A DNA stretch of 64,000 nt from Clostridium sp. 1001271st1 H5. Lineage in GTDB: Bacteria > Bacillota > Clostridia > Lachnospirales > Lachnospiraceae. How positions within the stretch are numbered: the first letter of the stretch is position 1; each line of letters opens with the position of its first letter. The notes beneath the pieces are model-generated. The model searched no databases and was not told the origin of the DNA. It saw only the letters and a program-made list of their open reading frames with translations. The position numbers and the translations under genes were made by a program. The DNA is taken from contig NZ_SPHO01000003.1 in the NCBI RefSeq assembly GCF_005845215.1, positions 1 through 64,000 on the forward strand. The letters run 5' to 3'. Positions 42,776-51,518 of the stretch are shown in pieces.

Positions 42776-43117
42776 CTAATCCCCGCAGCATCCCCCCTTG
42801 ACCTTCACCAATCTGGCCTCGCCCATGATGAAGATGGTAGCGCCCCCTATGACGATAGTCTTCTGCACATCCACAAACATGTGGCCGTTGTATTCCTGGT
42901 CCTCTATCTCCACGGCGCGTTCTTTGCAGTTGGAGGATACCAGCTGCAATACCTCGTCTATCCGTTCTGTGCCAACCAGGAATACATTGAGCTTCCTGCT
43001 GGACACCAGTCCCTTGGCGTCTATCCTGGTGGCCTGAATCTGGTTTCTCTTAAATGCAGATGCCAGGGCCTCAGCGTCATTCTCCTGTACGATAATCAGC
43101 ATCACGTTCATATCCAT
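42776..43117 (-). CDS. DarA/PstA-like cyclic-di-AMP receptor
   Basis: 113 residues, PII-like fold of the DUF970 family. The N-terminal MLIIVQENDAEALASAF and C-terminal TIVIGGATIFIMGEAR match DarA/PstA, which binds c-di-AMP as a trimer. The loop between (about residues 45-85) differs from Bacillus DarA, and the tail ends GGCCGD. The downstream target of the family is unknown. The minus-strand start follows GGAGGT. Confidence 0.75.
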   Translation of the reverse strand: MDMNVMLIIVQENDAEALASAFKRNQIQATRIDAKGLVSSRKLNVFLVGTERIDEVLQLVSSNCKERAVEIEDQEYNGHMFVDVQKTIVIGGATIFIMGEARLVKVKGGCCGD

Positions 43118-43234
43118 AAGAATACCTCCGTTACCTCATTGAGAGTTTGGTTTGTTTATTATAAGGCATTGTACCATAATGCGGAGGGGATGGCTATCCT
43201 GGTTTTTACTTTTATTGGATATGGCTTGTCCTGA

Positions 43235-44290
43235 TTAATAGTGCACCACATCTTCTGCCTGGCGGATTCTGCTAAGAACAGGGACAGCTTCCTCACTGAG
43301 CAGGTACCTCAGGGTGGATGGCGGCACAAGGGACGGCAGAAGCTCCATCTGGTTTTCCTTGATAGCCCTGCGGACTGTGGAAGCGCTGATGGCAGCGCCG
43401 TTCTGCTGTATGCGGGGGATAACAGTGCATTGGATTCCGGCTTTTGGCAGTTCTGTTTCCATAATCCGGTTATAGATACCTGTTACCTGGCTGTGAGGCT
43501 CCTCACCCACGTAGCGTCTGCGGATTCCCAGGGCGGCGGCGATTTTTGCAAAGATGGCCAGGTCCAGCCGCGCATGGCTTTCAATGACAGCGTCCATGTC
43601 TTTTTGGAAGTAGCTGGGAAAGGTGGCGCTGCTGATGATATAGGGGCCGCTGTCATGATATATGAGATTGCTCAGGTGGGCGGTACCCTCCATTACCAGG
43701 CGCCTGCGCACCTGGAAGGGCACAAGGCTTGCCTCCTCGCTGACCATGAACAGGTGGACAGTGTCATTTTCCTCCGCTGCCCGTTCTGTCAGATACAGAT
43801 GGCCGAGGGTGAAGGGATTGGCGTTCATCACCAGGGCAGCGCATCTTTCACGGGGGGCATGGATGCCGGACTCCCCGGAGAGCCTCTGTAAATAGGAGGA
43901 AAATCCATTTCTCCGGTTTTCCATAAAAACCACCTGGCCGTCTATCCGTGCAATTTCATAGAAACCAAGGTCCCCAAAGAAACGGGCGGAACTGCATTTT
44001 GTATACAGGAACAGGTGGGTATTTCCGCGGGATACCTGAATTTCCATAAGATGGGTCATGATTTGGTTCATAAGCCCCTCGCCCTGATGGCTGCTGCTCA
44101 CGGCCAGACACCGGAGCGTATTGCCAAAACAGCTGCCGGTGGCTATCAGATTCATGTCCTCATCAAACATGCCGCAGGTATAGTCCAGGTTACCGTCCCT
44201 GCGGATGCCTTCTGCTGTCAGCAGCCGGTCCAGCTGCTGGCTGGCGGCTTTGTCTTTGGGGCTGATTTGTGATATGAAATAATCCGACAT
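43235..44290 (-). CDS. citC: [Citrate (pro-3S)-lyase] ligase
   Basis: 351 residues. An N-terminal GNAT-like domain (about residues 1-140) is joined to a nucleotidyltransferase domain starting with VMNANPFTLGHLYL (about residues 154-167), the HxGH motif. CitC uses ATP to acetylate the prosthetic group of citrate lyase. None of citD, citE, citF, citG or citX lies in the window, so the gene is an orphan here. It is divergent from the peptide ABC operon. Confidence 0.88.
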   Translation of the reverse strand: MSDYFISQISPKDKAASQQLDRLLTAEGIRRDGNLDYTCGMFDEDMNLIATGSCFGNTLRCLAVSSSHQGEGLMNQIMTHLMEIQVSRGNTHLFLYTKCSSARFFGDLGFYEIARIDGQVVFMENRRNGFSSYLQRLSGESGIHAPRERCAALVMNANPFTLGHLYLTERAAEENDTVHLFMVSEEASLVPFQVRRRLVMEGTAHLSNLIYHDSGPYIISSATFPSYFQKDMDAVIESHARLDLAIFAKIAAALGIRRRYVGEEPHSQVTGIYNRIMETELPKAGIQCTVIPRIQQNGAAISASTVRRAIKENQMELLPSLVPPSTLRYLLSEEAVPVLSRIRQAEDVVHY

Positions 44291-44379
44291 ACGTTGCTCC
44301 TTTTACGCTTTCTACCTTTATTCTATAGCAGTTTGGAGTAAATTTCCACTTTATTTTGAAAGCCGGGGGGATTGAGCTA

Positions 44380-44445
44380 TTGACATTTATAGCATGTAAT
44401 GATATAAATAAAACCATACTAATTTACTATGAATAGTGTGGTTTT
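44380..44445 (+). promoter_or_regulatory. Promoter of the peptide ABC operon with palindrome at the start site
   Basis: TTGACA (44380-44385) and TATAAA (44403-44408) are 17 bp apart, near consensus. AAAACCATACTA (44410-44421) and TAGTGTGGTTTT (44434-44445) form an inverted repeat over the expected start and early leader. It could be an operator or an early hairpin. Confidence 0.65.
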
Positions 44446-44542
44446 GTCACATGACTCAGCGCCGCGCCGTGTAGAGATGTACAATAGGTGCCGGCGGCCG
44501 GGGCGCATCTATGGGCGCTCCATGGTTTTAAGGAGGAGATTT

Positions 44543-46213
44543 ATGAAATATACAAAAGGAACAGCAGGAAGAATGGCAGGCAGATGTCTTGCCCTGGCTG
44601 TATCTGCGGTTATGGTTCTGTCAGCAGCAGGATGCGCGGGCAAAGGCGGCAGCCAGCCGTCAGGGCAGACGGAGTCAGGTCAGACCCAGGCAGCTGCCTC
44701 TGACGGCGGGAAAATCGTCAACATTGGCGTGACCAGCTCCCTTAATACGCTGAATCCGCTGCTGATGGACGGTGTGGAGATGAATAAATATGCCACGGGC
44801 CTCATGTTTCTGCCGCTGATGGAACTGGACCAGAACATGGAGTTTGAAGGAATGCTGGCAGATTCCGTGACAGCGGAGGATGAGAGGAATTTCCTGGTGC
44901 ACATTGACGATAAGGCGGTATGGTCCGACGGGACTCCGGTTACGGCGGATGATGTGGTATACACGGCCCTCAGGCTGTGCAGCCCGGTTATTGGAAACCC
45001 GGCCATGATGTATTATGTATTTGAAGGCGTTGGAGACGACGGCTTTGTGGAAGAAGGGGCTGACCATGTGGAGGGGATTACCAGGGTGGATGATAAGACT
45101 GTTCGTTTTACCACCAAGGCACCCATGTCCCTAATAACCTTTAACAGCTCCTATGCCCGCTATCTCATGCCCCTTCCAAAGCATGTGATAGGGGATATTG
45201 ACGAGAAGGCGCTGGCTTCAGACCCATGGTTCAGCCATCCGGACGTGGTGAGCGGTCCCTATAAGGTAACTGAATTTGACCGTGACCACTATGTGTCCTA
45301 TGAGGCCAACAAGGATTACTGGAAGGGTGCTCCCGGGATTGAGCGCCTTAATATAAAAATCGTGGAAGGCAGCCAGCTCTATGCAGGCCTTAAGTCCGGG
45401 GAAATCGACATTACCCAGAACACCATGAGCACCATTCCGCTGGAGGATTATGAGAGCGTGTCGGCGCTGGAGAACGTGGAAGTCTCTTACGGCGACCCCA
45501 TTACCAACCAGTCCGTGTTCATCAACACAGCCAGAATCACCGATGCAAGGGTGCGTCAGGCCATGCTGTATGCAGTGGACCGGAACCAGCTTCTGGACCA
45601 GCTTTTAAAGGGAAACGGAGAAGTGGTGGACGGTTTCCTGTCATCTGCCAGTCCTTATTTTGACAGTTCCCTGGAGCCTGTTTCCTATGACCCGGAAAAG
45701 GCAAAGAGCCTGCTGGCGGAGAGCGGATGGGACCAGAATAAGAGCATCCGTTTCTGTATTGACTCAGGGGACAGCACCTTTGTGAATGCGGCTTCTGTCA
45801 TGGCTGCCCAGTGGGCTGCGGTGGGCATCAAGGCAGATATCCAGACCATGGATATCAATACCCTGATGAGCACTGCCTCCAGCGGGGATTTCGACGTGCT
45901 GGCCGTACAGTACACCTATCCGCCGGTGGACCCCTACGCGGATGTTGCCTGGCTATTAGGGGGTGAGGGAAGCTGGACCGGCTATACCAATCCGGAGGTG
46001 GAGGAAGCCTTGGCAAATGTGGCCCTGACAAATGACAAGGACAAGCTGAAAGAATTGTATGGGATTGTGGACAGAAATGTCCAGGAAGATGTGCCTATGT
46101 TTTCCGCCTACATTATCAAGACCATGGCGGCAGCCAATAAACGTCTGACCGGAGTTAAGCCCAGTGTCTATGGCTTCCTCAACCATGTGGAGCAGTGGGA
46201 TGTGTCCAGGTAG
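44543..46213 (+). CDS. Family-5 peptide/nickel ABC transporter binding lipoprotein
   Basis: 556 residues, SBP_bac_5 family. The lipobox ends SAAGC (Cys31), followed by a Gly/Ser/Gln linker. VWSDGTPVTADDVVYT (about residues 131-146) is the family signature. I chose ATG 44543 after AAGGAGGAG; the frame is open further upstream through the promoter region. It captures oligopeptides, or possibly nickel chelates or glycosides, outside the cell for the permease complex encoded downstream. Confidence 0.88.
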   Translation: MKYTKGTAGRMAGRCLALAVSAVMVLSAAGCAGKGGSQPSGQTESGQTQAAASDGGKIVNIGVTSSLNTLNPLLMDGVEMNKYATGLMFLPLMELDQNMEFEGMLADSVTAEDERNFLVHIDDKAVWSDGTPVTADDVVYTALRLCSPVIGNPAMMYYVFEGVGDDGFVEEGADHVEGITRVDDKTVRFTTKAPMSLITFNSSYARYLMPLPKHVIGDIDEKALASDPWFSHPDVVSGPYKVTEFDRDHYVSYEANKDYWKGAPGIERLNIKIVEGSQLYAGLKSGEIDITQNTMSTIPLEDYESVSALENVEVSYGDPITNQSVFINTARITDARVRQAMLYAVDRNQLLDQLLKGNGEVVDGFLSSASPYFDSSLEPVSYDPEKAKSLLAESGWDQNKSIRFCIDSGDSTFVNAASVMAAQWAAVGIKADIQTMDINTLMSTASSGDFDVLAVQYTYPPVDPYADVAWLLGGEGSWTGYTNPEVEEALANVALTNDKDKLKELYGIVDRNVQEDVPMFSAYIIKTMAAANKRLTGVKPSVYGFLNHVEQWDVSR

Positions 46214-46261
46214 GATGGGTCCCGTCAGGACAACCCAATAATCAGAAAGAGTGAACGGATT

Positions 46262-46285
46262 CCCGGAGGGCATATGCTCTCTGGG
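46262..46285 (+). other. Intercistronic palindrome after the binding-protein gene
   Basis: CCCGGAGGGCAT and ATGCTCTCTGGG pair over 12 positions with two G-T wobbles and no T run. It resembles the message-stabilising hairpin at 4896-4938. Confidence 0.5.
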
Positions 46286-46337
46286 TATCTTCATTCATGG
46301 GAAATCAGCGATTAATATGAAGAAATGAGGAAACAGT

Positions 46338-47318
46338 ATGTCACATATTCTGGAAGTCGCGAATCTGGAAGTCACATTTTCCGGCGACGGGGGGAAGAAT
46401 ATAGGTGTGGACCATGTGGGATTCCATGTGGATTCAGGGGAAGTGGTCTGTATTGTGGGGGAGTCCGGCTGCGGAAAGAGTGTCACATCCCTGTCTGTCA
46501 TGGGACTTTTGGGAAAAGGCGGGAAGGTGACCAGCGGCCAGGTCCTGTTTGAGGGAAAGGATTTGCTCTCCATGACTGAGAGGGAGCTGGACGAAGTCAG
46601 GGGAGACCGCCTGACCATGATATTCCAGGACCCCCTTACCTCCCTTAACCCTGTATTTACCATTGGAAGCCAGATGACGGAGAGTATCCGCGCCCATATG
46701 GGGCTGGGAAAGGATGAGGCCAGGGAACGGGCATTGTATCTTCTTAAGAAGGTGGGGCTGCCGGATACCCTTTCGGTCATGAAAAAATACCCTCACCTGC
46801 TGTCAGGGGGGATGCGCCAGCGCGTCATGATTGCAATGGCTCTTTCCTGCAATCCGTCCCTTCTGATTGCCGACGAGCCCACCACAGCCCTGGATGTGAC
46901 GATTCAGGCCCAGATTATGGAGCTGATTCTGGAGCTTAAGGAGGAGATGGGCATGGCGGTGCTGCTTATCACCCACGACATGGGATTGGTGGCCCAGATG
47001 GCTGACCGGGTACTGGTGATGTATGCAGGCCAGCTCATTGAGCAGGCCCGTGTCCTGGAGCTGTTTGACCATCCGTCCCATCCTTATACCAGGGCTCTTC
47101 TGCGCTCCGTGCCCGGCATCCGGGATGATGAGGACAGAAGACTGGAATCCATAGAGGGAATTGTGCCGGAGCACTATGACAGAATACGGGGCTGCCGTTT
47201 CGCAAGGAGATGTCCCTACAGGGCCGGGATGTGCACAGAGCCCCAGCAGGAGATAACGGTTGGGGATTCCCATACTGTGCGCTGCTGCCGGGCGGAGGAG
47301 GTGCTGGCGGATGGCTGA
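46338..47318 (+). CDS. ABC transporter ATPase, DppD/OppD type
   Basis: 326 residues. Walker A is GESGCGKS (about residues 38-45), the signature LSGGMRQR (about 154-161) and Walker [13 protein letters not shown] (about 175-186). The C-terminal oligopeptide/dipeptide extension carries the cysteine set [14 protein letters not shown] that holds an iron-sulfur cluster in this subfamily. It overlaps the next ATPase gene by 8 bp. Confidence 0.92.
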   Translation: MSHILEVANLEVTFSGDGGKNIGVDHVGFHVDSGEVVCIVGESGCGKSVTSLSVMGLLGKGGKVTSGQVLFEGKDLLSMTERELDEVRGDRLTMIFQDPLTSLNPVFTIGSQMTESIRAHMGLGKDEARERALYLLKKVGLPDTLSVMKKYPHLLSGGMRQRVMIAMALSCNPSLLIADEPTTALDVTIQAQIMELILELKEEMGMAVLLITHDMGLVAQMADRVLVMYAGQLIEQARVLELFDHPSHPYTRALLRSVPGIRDDEDRRLESIEGIVPEHYDRIRGCRFARRCPYRAGMCTEPQQEITVGDSHTVRCCRAEEVLADG

Positions 47319-48330
47319 TAAAACGCGTATTCCTCTGCTTTCGGCAGAGGGACTGAAAAAATACTATACGGCTAAGTCAGGCATGTTTTCCCGTTCCGCC
47401 GGCGTGGTGCGGGCTGTGGACGGCGTATCCTTTCAGCTGTTTGAGGGGGAGACGCTGGGACTGGTGGGAGAATCCGGCTGCGGCAAATCTACTTTGGGAC
47501 GCCAGCTGGTGGGCCTGGAGCATCCCACGGGAGGAAGGGTCATCTACGACGGAAAGGACCTGGGCAATATGAGCCAGGCCCAGATGAAGCCCTTCCGCAC
47601 CCAGCTGCAGATGATATTCCAGGACTCCTATTCATCCCTGAATCCCAGGAAACATGTGTATGAAATACTGGCAGAACCCATGCTGTACCATGGCCTGGCC
47701 GGGCGGGGGGATATATATTCACGGGTGGAGAAGCTTTTGGATATGGTGGGTCTTCCGCGAAACTGTCTGGGAAGGTATCCCCATGAATTCTCAGGAGGGC
47801 AGAGGCAGCGCATAGGCATTGCCAGGGCCCTGTCCTTAAACCCCAGGCTGCTGGTATGCGATGAGCCGGTCAGCGCCCTGGATGTGTCCATCCAGGCCCA
47901 GATACTGAACCTGCTCAGGGATTTGCAGAAGGAGCTGGGACTGACCTGTATCTTCATCGGTCATGGACTGGGAGCTGTGAACTATGTCAGCGACCGGATT
48001 GCTGTCATGTATCTGGGAAAAATGGTGGAGATTGCGGACCGGAAGGAGCTGTTTGCCCATCCCCTCCACCCGTATTCCAGGGCGCTGTTTGAGGCGGTGC
48101 CCATAGCTGACCCGCGAAACCGCAGGAAACGGTCTGCGGGAATCATCGGCGGTGAAACAGCCTCAAATGTAAATATGCCCTCAGGATGTCCCTTCCACCC
48201 CAGATGCCCTCACTGTAAGGAGGAGTGCATGAGCGGGGAAACGGAGCTGAAACCGGCTGCTCCGGGAAGCAGCCATCTGACAGCCTGTATCCGGTATAAA
48301 GAACTAGAGAAAGAGGGTGAACAGGCATGA
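47311..48330 (+). CDS. ABC transporter ATPase, DppF/OppF type
   Basis: 339 residues. I chose ATG 47311 after GGAGGAGG. Walker A is GESGCGKS (about residues 53-60), signature FSGGQRQR, Walker [13 protein letters not shown]. The C-terminal cysteine motif [14 protein letters not shown] is that of the Opp/Dpp ATPases. It works as a heterodimer with the previous ATPase and overlaps dppB by 4 bp. Confidence 0.92.
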   Translation: MADKTRIPLLSAEGLKKYYTAKSGMFSRSAGVVRAVDGVSFQLFEGETLGLVGESGCGKSTLGRQLVGLEHPTGGRVIYDGKDLGNMSQAQMKPFRTQLQMIFQDSYSSLNPRKHVYEILAEPMLYHGLAGRGDIYSRVEKLLDMVGLPRNCLGRYPHEFSGGQRQRIGIARALSLNPRLLVCDEPVSALDVSIQAQILNLLRDLQKELGLTCIFIGHGLGAVNYVSDRIAVMYLGKMVEIADRKELFAHPLHPYSRALFEAVPIADPRNRRKRSAGIIGGETASNVNMPSGCPFHPRCPHCKEECMSGETELKPAAPGSSHLTACIRYKELEKEGEQA

Positions 48331-49274
48331 CAAACTATATCTTAAAGCGCATACTGATTGCCATTCCAACCCTGCTTGGCATTACCATCATTGACTATGC
48401 CATTATGTGTTTTGCGGGCAGTCCCCTGGAAATGCTTCAGGGAGCCCGTATTTCCCAGGAAGCTATCGCCGCCAAGGAGGCAGCCATGGGATTGGACAAG
48501 CCTTTCTATATACAATATTTTATCTGGCTGGGACAGCTTCTTTCGGGAAACATGGGGTATTCCGTGAAATCCTATGAGGCGGTCAGCGCCATGATTGGAA
48601 GCCATCTGGGCCCCACCCTTCTCCTGATGGGGGTGTCGCTGATTGTAAGCCTTATCATGTCGGTTCCCGCCGGCATCTACAGCGCCATCCACCAGTATTC
48701 CAGGGGGGATTACGCCGTGGTGACAGCCTCCTTTTTCGGAAGCAGCATACCCGGATTCTTCCTGTCCCTGCTGCTGGTGTACCTGTTTACCGTGAACCTG
48801 GGAATCCTGCCCTCCGGAGGTATGACAACCCTGGGCACGGCAGGCGGTGCAGCGGATGTGGCGGCCCATATGATAATGCCCGTGCTGGTGCTGTCTGTTT
48901 CCATGGCAGGGACCAATATCCGCTATATCCGCAGCGCCATGCTGGAAATCCTCCAGCAGGATTATCTGCGCACGGCCAGGGCCAAGGGAATCGGCCGCAG
49001 AAGGGTCATATATAAGCACGCCCTGCGCAATGCCCTGGTGCCCATTGTGACGGTCATTGGCATGCAGATACCGGTGCTGTTTGGGGGCGCGGTTATTGTG
49101 GAGCAGCTGTTTTCCTGGCCCGGCCTGGGGCTTATGACCATGAGCGCCATCCTGAACCGGGATTACCCGGTGATTATGGGGGTCTGCCTGCTTTCCGCGG
49201 TGGTGGTGCTGGCAGCCAACCTGGTGACGGATATTCTGTACGCCATCGTAAATCCGGCTATTCAGTATGACTGA
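48327..49274 (+). CDS. ABC transporter permease, DppB type
   Basis: 315 residues with six hydrophobic segments. The N-terminus [21 protein letters not shown] is typical of DppB/OppB, and the EAA loop is DYLRTARAKGIGRRRVIYKHALRNAL (about residues 212-237). Coupled by ATGA to the ATPase gene. Confidence 0.92.
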   Translation: MTNYILKRILIAIPTLLGITIIDYAIMCFAGSPLEMLQGARISQEAIAAKEAAMGLDKPFYIQYFIWLGQLLSGNMGYSVKSYEAVSAMIGSHLGPTLLLMGVSLIVSLIMSVPAGIYSAIHQYSRGDYAVVTASFFGSSIPGFFLSLLLVYLFTVNLGILPSGGMTTLGTAGGAADVAAHMIMPVLVLSVSMAGTNIRYIRSAMLEILQQDYLRTARAKGIGRRRVIYKHALRNALVPIVTVIGMQIPVLFGGAVIVEQLFSWPGLGLMTMSAILNRDYPVIMGVCLLSAVVVLAANLVTDILYAIVNPAIQYD

Positions 49275-49315
49275 CAGACCGGCGTAAGCACATAACAGGA
49301 GTAAGCATAGATAGA

Positions 49316-50350
49316 ATGAAAATGAACAGAAAGAACCCTTACGGGGATATTGGAAGAGAAAATTACTGGCAGACTGTCAGACGGCGGTTTCTGCACCACC
49401 GCCTGGCCTGCATCAGCCTGGTGGTGCTGGCGGTCATCTGCGCAGCGGCTGTCCTGGCGCCTGTCATAGCACCCTATGACCCGGACGCCATCGCAGGGCC
49501 TTTTGGAGCCCCGCCAAGCCTGCAGTTCCTGCTGGGGACGGACCAGATTGGCCGGGACATGCTCTCGCGCCTGTTATACGCAACACGTATCTCCCTGCTG
49601 GTGGGGGTGCTGGCCACGGCCATATCCACGGCCATAGGAGTCAGCCTGGGACTGCTGGGAGGATACTTCGGAGGCTGGCTGGACATAGCCATTATGCGTT
49701 TTACGGACATGGTTATGTCATTTCCCTATATATTGCTGGTGCTGGTGGCTGCCGCCATCTTTGAGCCGGGACTCTGGAGTATTATTCTGATTCTCGGATT
49801 TGTGGACTGGCCCGGCATTGCCCGTCTGGTCAGGGGCAATGTGCTGAGTCTGCGGGAGACAAACTTTGTCAAGAGCAGTATTGTGGCGGGAATGCCTGCC
49901 AGACATATCCTTTTTTCAGAGATACTTCCCAATACCGTGGCGCCTATTCTGGTGTACGCCACCTCGGTCATGGCCCTGTCCATGCTGGACGAGGCTTCAC
50001 TCAGCTTCCTGGGCATGGGAGTGCAGCCTCCCACGGCCAGCCTGGGCAACATGTTAAACAGCGCCCAGTCCCTGACCGTGCTGACAAAGCAGCCGTGGCT
50101 CTGGATTCCTCCCGGACTTCTGATTGTGGTCCTGGTGGTTGCCATCAATTTTGTGGGCGATGCCCTGAGAGATGCCCTGGACCCTTCGGCGGTCCTGAAT
50201 CTGGGCGGGGCGGACCAGGACATGCCGGAGCAGGATACGCCGGAGCAGGATATGCCGGGGCGGGATACGCCGGACCAGGATACGCCGGGGCGTGACATGC
50301 CGGTCCGGGATGCATCAGACAGGGACATGCCTGGCCGGAATATACCTTAG
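49316..50350 (+). CDS. ABC transporter permease, DppC type, with repetitive C-terminal tail
   Basis: 344 residues. Residues 1 to about 290 are a standard DppC permease, with the EAA loop LRETNFVKSSIVAGMPARHILFSEILPN near residues 180-207 and the usual end at DALRDALDP. The last 45 residues are nine pentapeptide repeats of the form x-x-Asp-(Met/Thr)-Pro, very hydrophilic and acidic, facing the cytoplasm if topology is standard. I know of no such tail in DppC proteins. The start could also be ATG 49322; the ribosome site is weak. Confidence 0.88.
   Translation: MKMNRKNPYGDIGRENYWQTVRRRFLHHRLACISLVVLAVICAAAVLAPVIAPYDPDAIAGPFGAPPSLQFLLGTDQIGRDMLSRLLYATRISLLVGVLATAISTAIGVSLGLLGGYFGGWLDIAIMRFTDMVMSFPYILLVLVAAAIFEPGLWSIILILGFVDWPGIARLVRGNVLSLRETNFVKSSIVAGMPARHILFSEILPNTVAPILVYATSVMALSMLDEASLSFLGMGVQPPTASLGNMLNSAQSLTVLTKQPWLWIPPGLLIVVLVVAINFVGDALRDALDPSAVLNLGGADQDMPEQDTPEQDMPGRDTPDQDTPGRDMPVRDASDRDMPGRNIP
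50213..50347 (+). repeat. Nine 15-bp tandem repeats encoding pentapeptides
   Basis: In-frame units encode DQDMP, EQDTP, EQDMP, GRDTP, DQDTP, GRDMP, VRDAS, DRDMP and GRNIP. The first units are nearly identical in DNA and the last ones diverged. They stop at the TAG codon. Confidence 0.9.
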
Positions 50351-50393
50351 AAGCAGCCCGCCATATTGACAAGCACATAAAAGGAGCATGCTT

Positions 50394-51287
50394 ATGACCA
50401 TCCATCAGATAGAATGTTTCCTGGAAGCAGCCAGGACCCTTAACTTTACGGAGGCAGCCAATCATCTGTATATATCGCAGCAGGGACTGAGCCGCCAGAT
50501 AGCATCCCTGGAAAAGGAGCTGGAGCTGCGGCTTTTTGACAGGACCACCAGGGATGTGAGGCTGACCCGCAGCGGCGAACTGCTCCTGTGGCGCTGGAAG
50601 GATATACCCAAGGAGATATATGATTCCGTGGATATGGCCAGGGAGGAAGGGGAGCGGGCAAAACGGCGGATTAACCTGTCCGTGGTGGGCATGAGCGGCA
50701 TTATTGAGATGGCCGGAAACATACTGGCCGATTATATGGCCCAGGACCCGGATGTGGAATTTGAAATCAATGAATTTACCAATATAAAGGATATAACCAA
50801 CGGAAACCCGGATTTGATGATGACTGTGAGCTTTACCCCTTCCTATGAACAGCTGAAGGAAAAATGCGGCCTCATTGTGGTAAAGAGCCTGCCCCTATAT
50901 TATGTCATGTCCAAGAAAAATCCTCTGGCCCATAAGGAGGAGGTGGTCATGGAGGACTTCAGGGGAGAGACCATGCTCTGTCTTTTCAAGAATTTTTTTG
51001 CAGGTGCGGAAATGCGGTTGTTTGAACTTATTTCCAAGCAGGAGCATATTCTGCAGAAGGCCCGCTATTATGAGAATGTCAACAGCCTGGAGCTGGCAAT
51101 CATTGCCAACGAGGGAATCCATATCGGGTTTAAGGAATTTTATCACAATTACGGGGACCGGCTGGTCATGCACCCCATGCCCAACTCCAGAAATCAGGCC
51201 CATGCCAGCGTAATCATAGTATGGCGTAAAGAAAATGAGAAGAGACTTGAAAGTTTTATTAAATTTTTGAAAAATAATTATAATTAA
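50394..51287 (+). CDS. LysR-family transcriptional regulator
   Basis: 297 residues. The N-terminal winged helix (IHQIECFLEAARTLNFTEAANHLYISQQGLSRQIASLEKEL, about residues 3-43) is typical, followed by a LysR substrate-binding domain. I chose ATG 50394, 7 bases after AAGGAG. It is co-directional with the peptide ABC operon and 43 bp after it, and may control that operon (palindrome at 44410-44445) or the efflux genes downstream. Confidence 0.87.
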   Translation: MTIHQIECFLEAARTLNFTEAANHLYISQQGLSRQIASLEKELELRLFDRTTRDVRLTRSGELLLWRWKDIPKEIYDSVDMAREEGERAKRRINLSVVGMSGIIEMAGNILADYMAQDPDVEFEINEFTNIKDITNGNPDLMMTVSFTPSYEQLKEKCGLIVVKSLPLYYVMSKKNPLAHKEEVVMEDFRGETMLCLFKNFFAGAEMRLFELISKQEHILQKARYYENVNSLELAIIANEGIHIGFKEFYHNYGDRLVMHPMPNSRNQAHASVIIVWRKENEKRLESFIKFLKNNYN

Positions 51288-51308
51288 CAACAACGAGTTG
51301 TTAATTAT
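51280..51308. promoter_or_regulatory. Perfect 12-bp-arm inverted repeat at the end of the LysR gene
   Basis: ATAATTAACAAC (51280-51291) and GTTGTTAATTAT (51297-51308) flank AACGA. It spans the LysR stop codon and has no T run, so an operator is as likely as a terminator. Confidence 0.6.
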
Positions 51309-51389
51309 CCGTATTTTGGTGTTAGACAAAAAGGGGGGCAACTGTCTAAAATACAAGATGGTTGGTAAAAAAGAAAGAAGCCGTATTTT

Positions 51390-51434
51390 GGGGAAGGGCT
51401 GTGGACCAAAGCAGCTCATTTCCCTTGTTTTTTT
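51390..51434 (+). terminator. Terminator in the leader of the efflux operon
   Basis: GGGGAAGGGCTG pairs with CAGCTC-A-TTTCCC, a 12-bp stem with one bulge and wobbles, followed by TTGTTTTTTT. It is 85 bp before the MFP start. The direct repeat CCGTATTTTGG occurs at 51309 and again at 51381, just before the stem. Confidence 0.6.
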
Positions 51435-51518
51435 CTGGCGCTGTATTCTTTTACATGACAGTGCCGGCGCTGTGACAGATTCTCATATTAAAAAGGACAT
51501 GAAAGGAAAGAGGAGAAG

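Noticed and set aside
42752..43234. 160-codon plus-strand frame opposite the DarA-like gene
   Set aside because: It starts inside the rpsR terminator and mirrors the DarA-like coding sequence.
49726..50328. 200-codon minus-strand frame over the DppC gene, rich in Ser/Gly/Pro repeats
   Set aside because: The repeats are only the reverse reading of the pentapeptide-coding minisatellite.
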